DNA of 64,000 nt, taken from contig NZ_CANMSK010000004.1 of assembly GCF_947500655.1 (NCBI RefSeq), forward strand, positions 124,001-188,000, in the 5' to 3' direction. Each line of letters begins with the position of its first letter. Within the stretch, counting starts at the first letter, position 1. Positions 54,389 through 64,000 of the stretch are shown here, one piece after another. The notes beneath the pieces were generated by a model. That model did not search any database. It was not told the DNA's origin and was given only the letters and a program-made list of their open reading frames with translations. The translations under genes and the position numbers were made by a program. The DNA comes from an uncultured Psychrosphaera sp. Lineage in GTDB: Bacteria; Pseudomonadota; Gammaproteobacteria; Enterobacterales; Alteromonadaceae.

Positions 54389-56032
54389 ATGATGAGTAAC
54401 AATACTCAAGCAAAGATCAAAGATAAAAAACAAATATCAGCTATCTGGATTGTACCTATGGTGGCATTTGCTATTGGTATGTGGATGCTATTTCAATTTA
54501 TTAGCTCTAAGGGAGCTGAAGTCACTATTACTATGCCAACAGCCGAGGGAATAAGTATTGGTAAAACTGAAATAAAATCATTAAATGTAAAAGTAGGTGT
54601 AGTTACCGATATTACATTAAGCGAAAATTATGATTATATTGAGGTCAAAGCCATGATGAATAAAGGCACCGAACGAATGCTCAACGACCAGACTCAATTC
54701 TGGGTGGTTAAGCCACGTATTGGCAGTGGTGGTGCGTCTGGTTTAGATACAATTTTGTCTGGGTCTTATATTCAGATACTGCCAGGTAACTCTACTACCA
54801 AGCAATTAAATTTTACGGCTCTTGAACTTCCTCCAGTAACTTCCCTGAGTACAAAAGGGACGCGCGTTATATTAAGCCATAAAGAAGCTGGCAAGCTAAG
54901 TGTAGGCGACCCCGTTACATATCAAGGGTTTACAGTAGGTCGTGTAGAAAAGACATCTTTTAATTTAGAAGAAAAACAAGCTCAATATCAACTATTTATA
55001 TTTGAGCCTTACAACGACTTACTTCTTTCAGGTTCCCAGTTTTGGCTAACGTCGGGTATTGATGTCAAACTTAATGCCGATGGTTTTAATATTAAACTGG
55101 ATTCGTTAGAAAGCATTCTTTCCGGTGGTGTTACTTTTGGAGTGCCTGATGGAGAATTGGCAGGCCAACCAATTAAAGATGGGCTAGTGCAACTTTCACT
55201 GTTTGACAGTTACGAACAAGTACAAGAGGGATTATACAAACAGAATGTTGAATTTGTTATGGAATTCAATGAATCTATCCGTGGCTTAAGCTCTGGCGCA
55301 CCGGTAGAGTACCGAGGAATACGCATTGGTACCGTATTACAAGCACCTTACAATCTGACCTTTTCTAACAATGATACAACGGGCACTAAAATTCAGGTGC
55401 TGATCAAAATAGAGCCTGACAGGTTTTTTGATAAAAATAGCGGTATTTATTCAACAACACTTGAAAATGCATCTGAGCAACATTTTAAAAATGGTTTAAA
55501 AGGACAACTAAAAAATGGCAACTTGTTAACTGGTGCATTATTTATTGATACTGAGTTTGGAGAGCCAGACCCCAACTACCAACTAACTCAGACCGATGGC
55601 TATAATATATTTCCAACCCGAAAAGGCGAGCTAACAATTCTTCAAGAACAAGCATCTTTATTAATTGAAAAATTCAACGCGCTGCCGTTAAATGACGCTG
55701 TTGATTCCATGACACAGTCTATGGATTCTTTAAATAAAACACTTGTATCCGCAGACAAGGCCTTTAAAAATGTGAATAAGCTTTTGTCTTTAGATGCAAC
55801 TCAAAATATCCCTCAGGAAATGCAAGAGAGTATGCAGAAACTGCAAGAGACGTTAGAGGGCTTTAATCCAGATTCCACTGTATACAACGATTTAGAGCAA
55901 GCTTTAGAAAAGTTTGAGCAGATAATGTTAGAGTTACAACCTATTCTAAAACAAGTAAATGACAAACCTAATTCACTTGTTTTTGGTAACGATCAAGTGG
56001 ATGACCCTACTCCAGCTAAGAGAGAAAACTAA
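54389..56032 (+). CDS. pqiB: PqiB MCE-domain protein
   Basis: 547 residues. An N-terminal membrane helix (ISAIWIVPMVAFAIGMWMLF) is followed by three MCE domains (VTITMPTAEGISIGKTEIK; RVILSHKEAGKLSVGDPVT; VEFVMEFNESIRGLSSGAP) and a long helical C-terminal region. This is the known PqiB layout, a syringe-like tunnel across the periplasm for lipids. Its stop shares a base with the pqiC start (TAATG). Confidence 0.94.
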   Translation: MMSNNTQAKIKDKKQISAIWIVPMVAFAIGMWMLFQFISSKGAEVTITMPTAEGISIGKTEIKSLNVKVGVVTDITLSENYDYIEVKAMMNKGTERMLNDQTQFWVVKPRIGSGGASGLDTILSGSYIQILPGNSTTKQLNFTALELPPVTSLSTKGTRVILSHKEAGKLSVGDPVTYQGFTVGRVEKTSFNLEEKQAQYQLFIFEPYNDLLLSGSQFWLTSGIDVKLNADGFNIKLDSLESILSGGVTFGVPDGELAGQPIKDGLVQLSLFDSYEQVQEGLYKQNVEFVMEFNESIRGLSSGAPVEYRGIRIGTVLQAPYNLTFSNNDTTGTKIQVLIKIEPDRFFDKNSGIYSTTLENASEQHFKNGLKGQLKNGNLLTGALFIDTEFGEPDPNYQLTQTDGYNIFPTRKGELTILQEQASLLIEKFNALPLNDAVDSMTQSMDSLNKTLVSADKAFKNVNKLLSLDATQNIPQEMQESMQKLQETLEGFNPDSTVYNDLEQALEKFEQIMLELQPILKQVNDKPNSLVFGNDQVDDPTPAKREN

Positions 56033-56601
56033 TGAAAAAGTGGTTAATTGTACTCGTCATTTTTATCGCAGGCTGTAGTAGTCAAACACAACAAAGGTCT
56101 CTGTTTTTATTACCCAAAAAAGTAGCGCCACTTACTGCCTCTCAAGATGCACCAACTTTGATACTAACAAGTAATTTGGCAGAATATTTAGATCAAGCGG
56201 GGCTTGTTTATAGAACATCAGAAACCGAGGTTGTATTAGCGAAACACAATCGTTGGGCACATAAAATTTCAGCTCAAATCACTCATCACATGATGATGAA
56301 TTTACGAGCAAAACAAACGGCTTACTGGCCAGAGAAACCTAATTCTGCTTTGAAATCAAAGGAACAAGTCCAGTTGCAATTAAACTTCACTAAATTTAAT
56401 GGGGCGTTTACTGGCGAAGCTGAATTAAGTGGTGAATGGCGACTTATTAATCCACAAGGAATATTAATCAAAAGTGAATACTTTGAATTAAAAACACCAC
56501 TAAAAAAAGAAGGCTATGAAGAGCTGGTACTTTCACTTTCCGATGGGTTAGACCAATTAGCTACGCTTATTGCTAAGCAAATTAGTCAGGGTCAGCCATA
56601 A
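56032..56601 (+). CDS. pqiC: PqiC outer-membrane-associated lipoprotein
   Basis: 189 residues with a lipoprotein signal (WLIVLVIFIAGCSSQ; lipidated Cys near 15). The rest is the DUF330/ABC-transport auxiliary fold (LILTSNLAEYLDQAGLVYR). It completes the lipid transport system at the outer membrane and is translationally coupled to pqiB. Confidence 0.9.
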   Translation: MKKWLIVLVIFIAGCSSQTQQRSLFLLPKKVAPLTASQDAPTLILTSNLAEYLDQAGLVYRTSETEVVLAKHNRWAHKISAQITHHMMMNLRAKQTAYWPEKPNSALKSKEQVQLQLNFTKFNGAFTGEAELSGEWRLINPQGILIKSEYFELKTPLKKEGYEELVLSLSDGLDQLATLIAKQISQGQP

Positions 56602-56623
56602 AGCAATACAAAAACCTGTTGAA

Positions 56624-56649
56624 CTAGTTAACGATTACTCGTTAACTAG
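56624..56649. repeat. Perfect hairpin spanning the rlmJ stop codon
   Basis: CTAGTTAACGA (56624-56634), TTAC, TCGTTAACTAG (56639-56649). It lies between convergent pqiC and rlmJ and covers the end of rlmJ. There is no T-tract; it may protect or separate the convergent transcripts. Confidence 0.6.
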
Positions 56650-57489
56650 CTGCTCAAATCTATAATTGCCTTTACCTTTAGTAAGCGTAGAGACCAAATA
56701 AGGTAACACAGTTTCCATCTCAGCTTTTAATGTCCAAGGTGGATTAATTACTATCATGCCTGAACCTGTCATGCCGTGCTCTTCAGTATCTTCACTAACA
56801 TTCAGTTCAAATAATTGAATATTTTTAACACCGCTTTTTATTAAGTCGTGTTCCATTTGATTAATGCGGTAACGATCCACCACTGGATACCAGATCATGT
56901 AAACACCGCCAGCGAAACGTTTGTACATTGTCTCTATGTATTCCACTACTCGTTGATAATCGTCTTTCATCTCATAAGGTGGGTCAATGATCACAACACC
57001 GCGTTTACTTGGCGGTGGTAGTAAGCCAACACTTTCGCTAAAGCCGTCACCTTTTATAGCTTTACGATAACGGTTGGTTCTCACGAACTGTCTTAGCAAT
57101 TCAAAATCCGCTGGGTGTAATTCGTGAAAAAAGGTTTTACCTTCAAGTGGAATGGCATCCAAAGCAAACCAAGGTGAGCCGGGGTAAACTTCTAACTCGG
57201 TACACTCGCTTTCCACATTAAAACGTCTTACCGCATCAACATAGTTTTTAACCGACTCTGGCATTTTGTCCGTTGGCGCATTCCACAGTTTATTAATACC
57301 GGTTTCATACTCTTTATTTTTTGCCGCAAAGTCATCCGACAATTTATATGCACCAGCACCTGCGTGTGTGTCGACAATGCTAAAGCCTTTGTCTTTTTGA
57401 GACATATAGGACAATACATATTGATAGATTAAATGTTTAAGAACGTCGGCGTGATTGCCGGCATGAAAACCGTGACGATAACTGAGCAT
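56635..57489 (-). CDS. rlmJ: 23S rRNA (adenine(2030)-N(6))-methyltransferase RlmJ
   Basis: 284 residues from ATG 57489 (MLSYRHGFHAGNHADVLKH), which matches the E. coli RlmJ start. A codon 16 residues upstream is less likely. DTHAGAG is the SAM site near 45 and the catalytic motif is IDPPYEM near 165. It methylates A2030 of 23S rRNA. It is transcribed alone, convergent to pqiC. Confidence 0.93.
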   Translation of the reverse strand: MLSYRHGFHAGNHADVLKHLIYQYVLSYMSQKDKGFSIVDTHAGAGAYKLSDDFAAKNKEYETGINKLWNAPTDKMPESVKNYVDAVRRFNVESECTELEVYPGSPWFALDAIPLEGKTFFHELHPADFELLRQFVRTNRYRKAIKGDGFSESVGLLPPPSKRGVVIIDPPYEMKDDYQRVVEYIETMYKRFAGGVYMIWYPVVDRYRINQMEHDLIKSGVKNIQLFELNVSEDTEEHGMTGSGMIVINPPWTLKAEMETVLPYLVSTLTKGKGNYRFEQLVNE

Positions 57490-57666
57490 GAGTGCTGCCT
57501 GTATATTTATAAAAAGATAACAAATGTAATTAACCAAAGTTTATCGAATAGTCAGCATTATAAACAGCGCTTTATCTGCTTATTGTTAGAAGATCGGTAT
57601 TGGATGAGTTAGAATTCGCCATTATTCAAATTTATTAAGATTTAAACGGTCTTGTGGGAGTGTTGT

Positions 57667-58548
57667 GTGGCTTGGGTTCAAATTCGTTTCGCGGTTAATT
57701 CGGAATATGTAGAAGACATTAGTGACTTATTAGTCGAAGTGGGTAGTCAATCCGTTACCTTTACCGCCAATGATAAAGATGAAGCGATATTTGAGTTATT
57801 CCCTGGTGACATTAAATACTGGCAAACGTCTACAGTTGTGGGCTTATTTGATGCCGCCACTGAGATGCAACATATCGTCGACATATTAAAAGACCAAGAC
57901 ATGTTTAAAGGCCAATTTAATTGCAAAATTGAACAAGTGGAAGATAAAGACTGGGAACGTGAATGGATGGAAAATTTCCACCCAATCAAATTTGGCCAGC
58001 GCTTATGGGTTTGTCCTAGCTGGTTACCAATTCCAGAGCCTGACGCTTGTAACGTGATATTAGATCCCGGTTTAGCTTTTGGTACTGGCACACACGCAAC
58101 CACCGCGCTTTGTATGGAATGGCTGGAAAAAATGGACTTAACGGGAAAAACCGTTTTAGACTTTGGCTGTGGAAGCGGCATATTAGCCATTGCTGCGCTT
58201 AAGCTTGGTGCTAAGCGTGCCATTGGTATCGACATAGATCCAAAAGCGATCACTGCAAGCCAAGAAAATGCCGAGCGTAATAATGTAGCAGATAAGATTG
58301 AATGGTATTTACCAGAAGATGCACCTGAATTTGAAACCGATGTGATTTTAGCCAACATTCTTGCAGGGCCTTTAAAAGAACTAAAAGAAATAATCTGCGG
58401 ATATGGTCACACAGGAACTGAATTAGCACTATCTGGAATTTTAGCCGAACAAGGCGATGATGTGTTAAATGCCTATAAAAATTTAGCCGATATGAATCCA
58501 GCTACTCAACAAGATGAATGGGTAAGATTGGATGGTGTCATTCGATAA
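57667..58548 (+). CDS. prmA: Ribosomal protein L11 methyltransferase PrmA
   Basis: 293 residues, equal to E. coli PrmA, from GTG 57667 (MAWVQIRFAV). GGGAG lies 5 bases upstream, and a TTG five codons earlier is rejected by family length. The N-terminal domain binds L11. The SAM motif is VLDFGCGSGILAIAAL and the catalytic loop ANILAGPL. It trimethylates L11. It sits directly upstream of dusB-fis, as in many gammaproteobacteria, separated by a terminator. Confidence 0.94.
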   Translation: MAWVQIRFAVNSEYVEDISDLLVEVGSQSVTFTANDKDEAIFELFPGDIKYWQTSTVVGLFDAATEMQHIVDILKDQDMFKGQFNCKIEQVEDKDWEREWMENFHPIKFGQRLWVCPSWLPIPEPDACNVILDPGLAFGTGTHATTALCMEWLEKMDLTGKTVLDFGCGSGILAIAALKLGAKRAIGIDIDPKAITASQENAERNNVADKIEWYLPEDAPEFETDVILANILAGPLKELKEIICGYGHTGTELALSGILAEQGDDVLNAYKNLADMNPATQQDEWVRLDGVIR

Positions 58549-58647
58549 ATAAGTTAAAGGTCAGTTTTCTAAATCAATGGATTTAGGAAAGCGCTTACAT
58601 AAAAATGGGTAATTTAAATTCACTTACATTAAAACTCGTAGTTATGG

Positions 58648-58685
58648 AACCTCAATTAATGACCTAATTGAGGTTTTTTTTAAAT
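58648..58685 (+). terminator. Intrinsic terminator after prmA
   Basis: AACCTCAATTA-ATGACC-TAATTGAGGTT: perfect 11-bp stem followed by a run of T. Confidence 0.88.
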
Positions 58686-58852
58686 ATATTTTTCGAGTTC
58701 ACTAAACTCATTTTCAACTAAAATTCAAGTTCAAATCGTTCGCAAAGCTATATTAGTCGCTTATTTGTTAATAATTCACTGAATTTGTACCTAATTTTAA
58801 ATGTCAATACCAAAGACCATAAAAAAAACAAATATTGTTTAAAAAACAACCT

Positions 58853-58888
58853 TTGATTTTTGTGAAAAAAGCAGTAAACTTGCCGCCC
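58853..58888 (+). promoter_or_regulatory. dusB-fis promoter with GC-rich discriminator
   Basis: TTGATT (58853-58858), 16-base spacer, TAAACT (58875-58880), then TGCCGCCC just downstream of the -10. A GC-rich discriminator is the hallmark of stringently controlled promoters such as E. coli fis. The rest of the 482-base gap 58549-59030 holds the prmA terminator and otherwise AT-rich sequence without a gene. Confidence 0.55.
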
Positions 58889-59030
58889 TTTTTTTGGACA
58901 GAGACGCTGTTGTGCGTTTTTCAGTTTTAACTGAAATTGTCAGCGGTTCAAACTTAGGCTTGATAGCTCTAAATTATATTAATGAGCATTTAATGTGATT
59001 TATGGAATAACAAGCGGTGGTAACAAGTTA

Positions 59031-59993
59031 ATGCAAATTGGTCCTTACACTCTCGACAACAATTTAATTGTTGCGCCAATGGCTGGAGTAACGGATAGAC
59101 CTTTTCGACAATTATGTCGTCGTTTAGGTGCAGGACTTGCAGTCTCTGAAATGTTGTCTTCCAATCCACAGGTTTGGAAAACAGACAAATCCATGAACAG
59201 AATGAACCATCTGGGCGAAACTGGTATTCGCTCGGTTCAGATAGCTGGTGCAGATCCGGATTTAATGGCTGAAGCTGCCGCATTTAATGAAAAAAATGGG
59301 GCGCAGATCATTGATATCAACATGGGCTGCCCGGCAAAGAAAGTAAATAAGAAGTTAGCAGGCTCTGCGCTTATGCAACATCCTCAATTGGTGGAAGACA
59401 TCATTAAGGCGGTAGTAAAAGCAGTAAAAGTACCTGTTACCTTAAAGACGAGAACCGGATGGGATACCGATAATCGTAATGGTGTTGAAATAGCCAGAAT
59501 TGCCGAGCGTAATGGCATTCAATGTTTGGCTATACACGGGCGAACAAAAGCTTGTATGTACAAAGGCCAGGCAGAGTACAACACCATTAAAGAAATAAAG
59601 GAAAATGTACAAATCCCTGTTATTGCTAATGGCGACATTACGTCACCGGAACAAGCTGAACAGGTATTAGCGTATACCAATGCCGACGGTCTTATGATCG
59701 GTCGTGCCGCGCAGGGTCGACCTTGGATATTCCGAGAGATTGACCACTATTTACGAACCGGTCATATTCTGGCGCCACCAGAAAAGGAAGAGGTTCGTAG
59801 TATATTATTGGAGCACGTTACTAATTTGCACCAGTTGTATGGTGATGTGTTAGGTCCACGGATTGCTAGAAAGCATGTTGGTTGGTACTTAGCAGATCAA
59901 GACAAGGACAGGTCATTTAGAAAAAGGTTTAATGCAATTGAAGATTGCCAACAGCAATTTGATAACTTAAACGCATTTTTCGAAAATATATAA
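59031..59993 (+). CDS. dusB: tRNA-dihydrouridine synthase DusB
   Basis: 320 residues from ATG 59031 (MQIGPYTLDNNLIVAPMAGV), matching the E. coli start. A GTG 12 codons earlier would add residues not found in the family. The FMN-binding barrel shows INMGCPAKKV with the catalytic Cys near 100, and GLMIGRAAQG. It reduces uridine to dihydrouridine in tRNA. It is the first gene of the dusB-fis operon. Confidence 0.95.
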   Translation: MQIGPYTLDNNLIVAPMAGVTDRPFRQLCRRLGAGLAVSEMLSSNPQVWKTDKSMNRMNHLGETGIRSVQIAGADPDLMAEAAAFNEKNGAQIIDINMGCPAKKVNKKLAGSALMQHPQLVEDIIKAVVKAVKVPVTLKTRTGWDTDNRNGVEIARIAERNGIQCLAIHGRTKACMYKGQAEYNTIKEIKENVQIPVIANGDITSPEQAEQVLAYTNADGLMIGRAAQGRPWIFREIDHYLRTGHILAPPEKEEVRSILLEHVTNLHQLYGDVLGPRIARKHVGWYLADQDKDRSFRKRFNAIEDCQQQFDNLNAFFENI

Positions 59994-60065
59994 AAATACA
60001 TTTGGCAACGACTTAGGTCCACGCCAGATTTTAGTCTTAACTTTACACGATAGAGAAGAAATAAC

Positions 60066-60356
60066 ATGTTTGATCAAAACGTTCCAACTCCGTTCATTAC
60101 GAATGCGCACATCCAAACAGCTGACAAACCTCAGCCGTTACGCAACGAAGTTAAAAAAGCAGTTCGTAATTACTTACAAACGTTAAATGGTCAAGATTCT
60201 ACAGACGTATATGACTTAGTATTGTCTGAATTAGAAAAACCACTTTTAGAAGAAATCATGACATATACTCGCGGCAACCAAACACGCGCAGCGAATATGT
60301 TAGGAATTAACCGTGGTACTTTACGTAAAAAGTTAAAACGCTACGGCATGAACTAG
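60066..60356 (+). CDS. fis: Nucleoid-associated regulator Fis
   Basis: 96 residues (98 in E. coli). The C-terminal HTH is essentially identical to E. coli Fis ([19 protein letters not shown]). It bends DNA and activates rRNA and growth genes. It lies 72 bases after dusB in the conserved operon and is followed by a terminator. Its level is probably set by the discriminator promoter upstream of dusB. Confidence 0.97.
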   Translation: MFDQNVPTPFITNAHIQTADKPQPLRNEVKKAVRNYLQTLNGQDSTDVYDLVLSELEKPLLEEIMTYTRGNQTRAANMLGINRGTLRKKLKRYGMN

Positions 60357-60378
60357 TCCCCTTGCGGGATGACCGCAG

Positions 60379-60402
60379 AAAAGCACCTTAGGGTGCTTTT
60401 TT
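60379..60402 (+). terminator. Intrinsic terminator after fis
   Basis: AAAAGCACC-TTAG-GGTGCTTTT followed by more T. Confidence 0.88.
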
Positions 60403-60460
60403 GTTTTTAGCTTTACAGATTTTAATCATTTTTTTAAATAATCTAAGGTAACTACAATCA

Positions 60461-62053
60461 ATGGATACATTACGACCTGTTCGCCGCGCACTTATTAGCG
60501 TGTCAGACAAAACTGGTATAGTAGAGTTTGCTCGTACACTCACCTCACACGGTGTTGAGATTTTATCAACAGGTGGCACGTTCAAATTACTTACTGAAAA
60601 TGGCGTAAACGCAATTGAAGTTTCGGACTACACTGGTTTTCCAGAAATGATGGATGGACGTGTAAAAACACTTCACCCAAAAATTCATGGTGGCATTTTA
60701 GCTCGTCGTGGTATTGATGACGCAGTGATGACAGCAAATGATATTGAAGCAATCGACATGGTTGTTGTTAACTTATATCCGTTTGCTAGTACAGTGGCTA
60801 ATCCAGATTGCACAATGGAAGATGCGGTTGAAAACATCGACATTGGCGGTCCAACTATGGTTCGTGCTGCTGCAAAAAACCATAAAGACGTGACTATCGT
60901 TGTTAATGCCAAAGATTACGACCGTATAATTAATGAATTAAATGATAATAACGGTGCGACTAAATTTGAAACTCGTTTCGATTTAGCCATTGCCGCTTAT
61001 GAACACACAGCGCAATACGACGGTATGATCGCCAACTACTTCGGTAAAATGGTTCCAGATTATTCTGACAATGCTGAAGAAGTGGAAGACTCTAAATTCC
61101 CACGTACATATAACTTACAGTTTAGTAAGAAGTTAGAAATGCGTTACGGCGAAAACAGCCACCAGCAAGCTGCATTTTATGTTGAAAGTGAAGTTGAAGA
61201 AGCGTCAATTTCAACAGCAACTCAATTACAAGGTAAGGCACTTTCTTATAACAACATTGCTGATACAGACGCAGCATTGGAATGTGTTAAAGGATTCGAG
61301 CGTCCAGCTTGCGTTATCGTTAAACATGCAAACCCTTGTGGCGTTGCAGAAAACGATACTATTTTAGAAGCCTATAACCGCGCTTATAAAACAGACCCTA
61401 CGTCTGCGTTTGGTGGCATTATTGCCTTTAACCGCGAATTAGACGCTGACACGGCAGAAGCAATTGTTTCTCGTCAATTTGTTGAAGTGATTATTGCACC
61501 ATCTATCTCAGCTGAAGCAGCACAAATTGTTGCAGCTAAGAAAAATGTTCGTTTATTAGAAACAGGACAGTGGTCAACTAAAACAACTCAACCAGACATT
61601 AAACGTGTTAACGGTGGTTTATTAGTTCAAGACCGTGACCAAGGTATGGTTGCAGAGGCAGACTTAAAAGTTGTTTCTAAAATTCAGCCGACTGAAGCAC
61701 AATTAAAAGATTTAATGTTCTGCTGGAAAGTAGCTAAGTTTGTTAAATCAAACGCAATTGTTTATGCCAATGACAGCATGACAGTGGGTGTGGGTGCTGG
61801 CCAAATGAGCCGAGTTTATTCTGCCAAAATTGCAGGTATCAAAGCCGCTGACGAAAACTTAGTAGTTGAAGGTTCGGTAATGGCATCAGATGCCTTCTTC
61901 CCGTTCCGTGATGGTATTGATGCAGCTGCCGCAGCTGGTATCAAAGCAATCATCCAACCGGGTGGCTCAATGCGCGATGAAGAAGTTATCGCTGCTGCTG
62001 ACGAACACGGTATTGCTATGGTGTTTACTGGAATGCGTCACTTCCGTCACTAG
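60461..62053 (+). CDS. purH: Bifunctional AICAR formyltransferase/IMP cyclohydrolase PurH
   Basis: 530 residues, full length. The N-terminal IMP cyclohydrolase (MGS-like) domain has [16 protein letters not shown] and the motif STGGTFKLL. The C-terminal formyltransferase domain has [10 protein letters not shown] and [12 protein letters not shown]. It catalyses the last two steps of IMP synthesis. In many relatives purD follows; here an unrelated gene does. Confidence 0.97.
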   Translation: MDTLRPVRRALISVSDKTGIVEFARTLTSHGVEILSTGGTFKLLTENGVNAIEVSDYTGFPEMMDGRVKTLHPKIHGGILARRGIDDAVMTANDIEAIDMVVVNLYPFASTVANPDCTMEDAVENIDIGGPTMVRAAAKNHKDVTIVVNAKDYDRIINELNDNNGATKFETRFDLAIAAYEHTAQYDGMIANYFGKMVPDYSDNAEEVEDSKFPRTYNLQFSKKLEMRYGENSHQQAAFYVESEVEEASISTATQLQGKALSYNNIADTDAALECVKGFERPACVIVKHANPCGVAENDTILEAYNRAYKTDPTSAFGGIIAFNRELDADTAEAIVSRQFVEVIIAPSISAEAAQIVAAKKNVRLLETGQWSTKTTQPDIKRVNGGLLVQDRDQGMVAEADLKVVSKIQPTEAQLKDLMFCWKVAKFVKSNAIVYANDSMTVGVGAGQMSRVYSAKIAGIKAADENLVVEGSVMASDAFFPFRDGIDAAAAAGIKAIIQPGGSMRDEEVIAAADEHGIAMVFTGMRHFRH

Positions 62054-62077
62054 ACACTTAGTTTAATATTAGATGTT

Positions 62078-62104
62078 AAAAAAGGAGCTCAGGCTCCTTT
62101 TTTG
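62078..62104 (+). terminator. Intrinsic terminator after purH
   Basis: AAAAAAGGAGC-TCAG-GCTCCTTTTTT, a strong stem with T-tract. Confidence 0.88.
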
Positions 62105-62199
62105 TTATTTTTATAACCATATTCAATCTAAAACTTCTTGGTTCATTAAATGATTTCATATATTGTTTTTATCATTCAATAATATAAGGATATAAAATC

Positions 62200-62940
62200 A
62201 TGAACTCATTTATCAAGCTCGCCTCTATCATTACTAGCCTAGTTCTATTATCTATAAGTAATCCTGTTTTTTCTGCCACACCTAAACACATTATTTTATT
62301 TGGTGCTCCCGGTGCAGGAACTAATGCTCAAGTTAAAGCATTATCTGAGAAATATAACCTGACATACATCAACATTAATTTATTAGTAGAAAAGAGATTA
62401 AGAGACTTATATGCCTCGATTACCCCAAGTATTACAGGGGTCAGCATACATGAGCTTGATACCAAAACGGTGAACAAAGCTATAACTCAAGCAAACCAAA
62501 AAAGAGCAGATAAAATAGAATATGCCTTATCACAGCTCAAAAAAGGGCAATTTATAGATGATGCCATTATTGATGTATTTATCGCTCAAGTGATATTACA
62601 ACAAACGAATGATAATGGTTTTATCATTAACGGATATCCCATGAACAAGCGACAAGCATCATTCCTAGACGCCCTCTTTGATACCTTAGAAGATGTTCAT
62701 TATTCACAAGTTAAGGTAATTTATTTAAATATCACGGATGAAGTTGCACTCAAACGTATGAAGAAACGTAAACGGTTAGATGACCAATTAGGCTTTGCCA
62801 AGGTTCGTTTAAACTACTTCCGCAAGAACATGAGTAGTATCCTTGAATATTACAATGATGATGTAATAGAAATAGACGGCACTTTACCTGCAGGGCAAAT
62901 AACGAAAGATATTGAACGACAGTTACACCTAGAACAATAA
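62200..62940 (+). CDS. Exported adenylate-kinase-like protein with degenerate P-loop
   Basis: 246 residues. A signal peptide (LASIITSLVLLSISNPVFSA) predicts export, with cleavage near residue 26. The mature part is adenylate-kinase-like: FGAPGAGTNAQV corresponds to the family GPPGAGKGTQA, but the P-loop Lys is Thr41. NGYPMNKRQA corresponds to DGFPRTxxQA with the AMP-binding Arg replaced by Met. RLDDQLGFAKVRLNYF matches the region after the LID. The lack of these residues and the periplasmic location argue against normal ATP:AMP phosphotransfer. It is transcribed alone, between purH and rraA. Confidence 0.82.
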   Translation: MNSFIKLASIITSLVLLSISNPVFSATPKHIILFGAPGAGTNAQVKALSEKYNLTYININLLVEKRLRDLYASITPSITGVSIHELDTKTVNKAITQANQKRADKIEYALSQLKKGQFIDDAIIDVFIAQVILQQTNDNGFIINGYPMNKRQASFLDALFDTLEDVHYSQVKVIYLNITDEVALKRMKKRKRLDDQLGFAKVRLNYFRKNMSSILEYYNDDVIEIDGTLPAGQITKDIERQLHLEQ

Positions 62941-63052
62941 TAAGTTTTTATTACTAGTTATTCTTGCTACTTAATTAAAATGACTAGCTTTGTTCAACGG
63001 TGATCATATACTTGCTGTGTAGAATTACTCAATGTCATTAACGGGACTCAAC

Positions 63053-63538
63053 ATGGATTACAACACTTCAGAATTATGCGATATGTTTGCTGAGCAAATT
63101 GACGTACTTTCACCTATCTTTGAACATTATGGTGGTGTGACATCATTCGGTGGCCAAGTTCAAACTGTAAAATGTTTTGAAGATAACGGTTTAATTATGA
63201 CTGTGGTAAACCAATCTGGTTTAGGCAAAGTGTTAGTGATTGATGGTGGTGGTTCAATTCGTTCTGGTTTATTGGATGCTGAAATTGTTGAAATAGCAGT
63301 TGAGAATAAATGGGAAGGTATTATCTGTAACGGCAGTGTACGTGAAGTAGACGCACTTGAAGAGTTTAGCATTGGCATATTAGCTTTAAACTCAATCCCA
63401 GTTGCTGCAGCGGATACTGGCGCTGGAGAAGATGACGTAGCAATTAACTTTGCCGGCGTTACCTTTTTACCTGATGATCATATTTATGCTGACAGCACAG
63501 GTACAATTCTTTCTGCTGAGCCGCTTGATATCGAATAA
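63053..63538 (+). CDS. rraA: Ribonuclease E activity regulator RraA
   Basis: 161 residues from ATG 63053 ([12 protein letters not shown]), matching E. coli RraA. An ATG 7 codons upstream is possible, but GGGA lies closer to this one. The family core is [16 protein letters not shown], and the protein ends with LSAEPLDIE like E. coli. It binds RNase E and lowers its activity. Confidence 0.94.
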   Translation: MDYNTSELCDMFAEQIDVLSPIFEHYGGVTSFGGQVQTVKCFEDNGLIMTVVNQSGLGKVLVIDGGGSIRSGLLDAEIVEIAVENKWEGIICNGSVREVDALEEFSIGILALNSIPVAAADTGAGEDDVAINFAGVTFLPDDHIYADSTGTILSAEPLDIE

Positions 63539-63572
63539 AGATATCGACTGAGCTAGTCATAAAAATTTCAGT

Positions 63573-63606
63573 AAAAAAAAGAGGTGAACTTTCACCTCTT
63601 TTTTTA
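63573..63606. terminator. Bidirectional terminator between rraA and the edge gene
   Basis: AAAAAAAAGAGGTGAA-CT-TTCACCTCTTTTTTT: long stem with A run on one side and T run on the other, usable in both directions. Confidence 0.85.
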
Positions 63607-63685
63607 TTTGTGTTTATAATTTTTTATTGGCCAAGCTTTTATAAGCTTACGATTTATTCGCTTTACTCTTTATTCGCTTTACTCT

Positions 63686-64000
63686 TTACTCGCTTTCTAG
63701 CTCTATACCAATATTGGTTACGCCGTCGGCAAATACAATTTCTAATGCTTTATTGCGAATTGATTTTAAGTCTAAATCTTTCAATCTGGTGGTTGATAAC
63801 CAATCAATTAAGTCGGTCAATACTGACATTTCTGCCGTCATCAATTCGTGTTCACGGATAACATCATTTTCTAACTCAATATCACCTGCTTGATATTCAA
63901 TAAGGTGCACAATGCAACCTTGCGATATTTTAGCAATAGCCACTGAGTCATACTCTTCTTCGCTTTGCTCGCCATTAATGTAAGTTAACAATCCTGTGCA
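63686..64000 (-). CDS. Partial conserved-looking protein at the window edge
   Basis: The C-terminal 105 codons of a minus-strand frame that runs off the right end. A TTG at 63991 is open upstream to the edge, so the true start probably lies outside the window. The visible part is acidic and helical (TAEMSVLTDLIDWLSTTR, IRNKALEIVFADGVTN). No family recognised. It is convergent with rraA. Confidence 0.55.
   Translation of the reverse strand, partial: CTGLLTYINGEQSEEEYDSVAIAKISQGCIVHLIEYQAGDIELENDVIREHELMTAEMSVLTDLIDWLSTTRLKDLDLKSIRNKALEIVFADGVTNIGIELESE

Noticed and set aside
57747..58358. 203-codon minus-strand frame inside prmA
   Set aside because: Antisense to a full-length conserved gene, with no independent coding sign.

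Overview
The window looks like the chromosome of a low-GC marine gammaproteobacterium of the Alteromonadales (Colwelliaceae or Thalassotalea-like). I infer this from the conserved host genes (deaD, yicC, rhlE, pqiABC, rlmJ, prmA-dusB-fis, purH, rraA), their AT-rich codon use and their resemblance to gammaproteobacterial proteins. No rRNA, tRNA or CRISPR array was seen.

Left edge (1-3230): deaD (minus) and yicC (plus) are divergent host genes. A P4-type integrase sits just downstream of yicC, and the last ~60 bases of yicC differ in composition from the rest of the gene. This fits an element integrated into the 3' end of yicC, a site known for mobilizable genomic islands in Vibrio.

Accessory region (about 3.2-43.6 kb): from 23.6 kb down to 4.8 kb everything is on the minus strand and tightly coupled. 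First comes an HTH regulator, then hsdM, a GmrSD-like nuclease, a second hsdM, hsdS and hsdR. A six-gene operon follows (14463 to 4757) that I regard as the main novelty. It encodes a large beta-rich protein, an SF1 helicase fused to a type IA topoisomerase Toprim half, a small protein with the other topoisomerase half, an HNH-like protein that begins with a topoisomerase active-site tyrosine motif, a beta-propeller and a small protein. Together the pieces read as a type IA topoisomerase split over three polypeptides and joined to a helicase and a nuclease, probably a defence or conflict system.

Further right (23.8-31.1 kb) are orphan genes, a very acidic 44-residue protein with structured flanks, radC, a DUF2787 gene, a catalytic-domain-only tyrosine recombinase, an AlpA-like regulator, a membrane protein and a PIN/antitoxin pair whose toxin is frameshifted. 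From 31.2 to 43.4 kb come a hipBA pair with three evenly spaced operators, an LpxL-like acyltransferase, a broken TraI-like helicase fused to a hipA relic, a three-gene TIGR04255 cassette, a methyltransferase/HNH pair each carrying one in-frame TAA, a PIN relic, a SEC-C protein, a MAPEG protein, a LETM1-like protein and an XRE regulator.

Right part (43.6-64 kb): mostly host genes. They include rhlE, an APH-like kinase, a second HipA/HipB-like pair, an aminotransferase, a hybrid histidine kinase, a lipoprotein methyltransferase, pqiABC, rlmJ, prmA, the dusB-fis operon with a GC-rich discriminator promoter, purH, an exported adenylate-kinase-like protein lacking the P-loop lysine, rraA and a partial gene at the edge.
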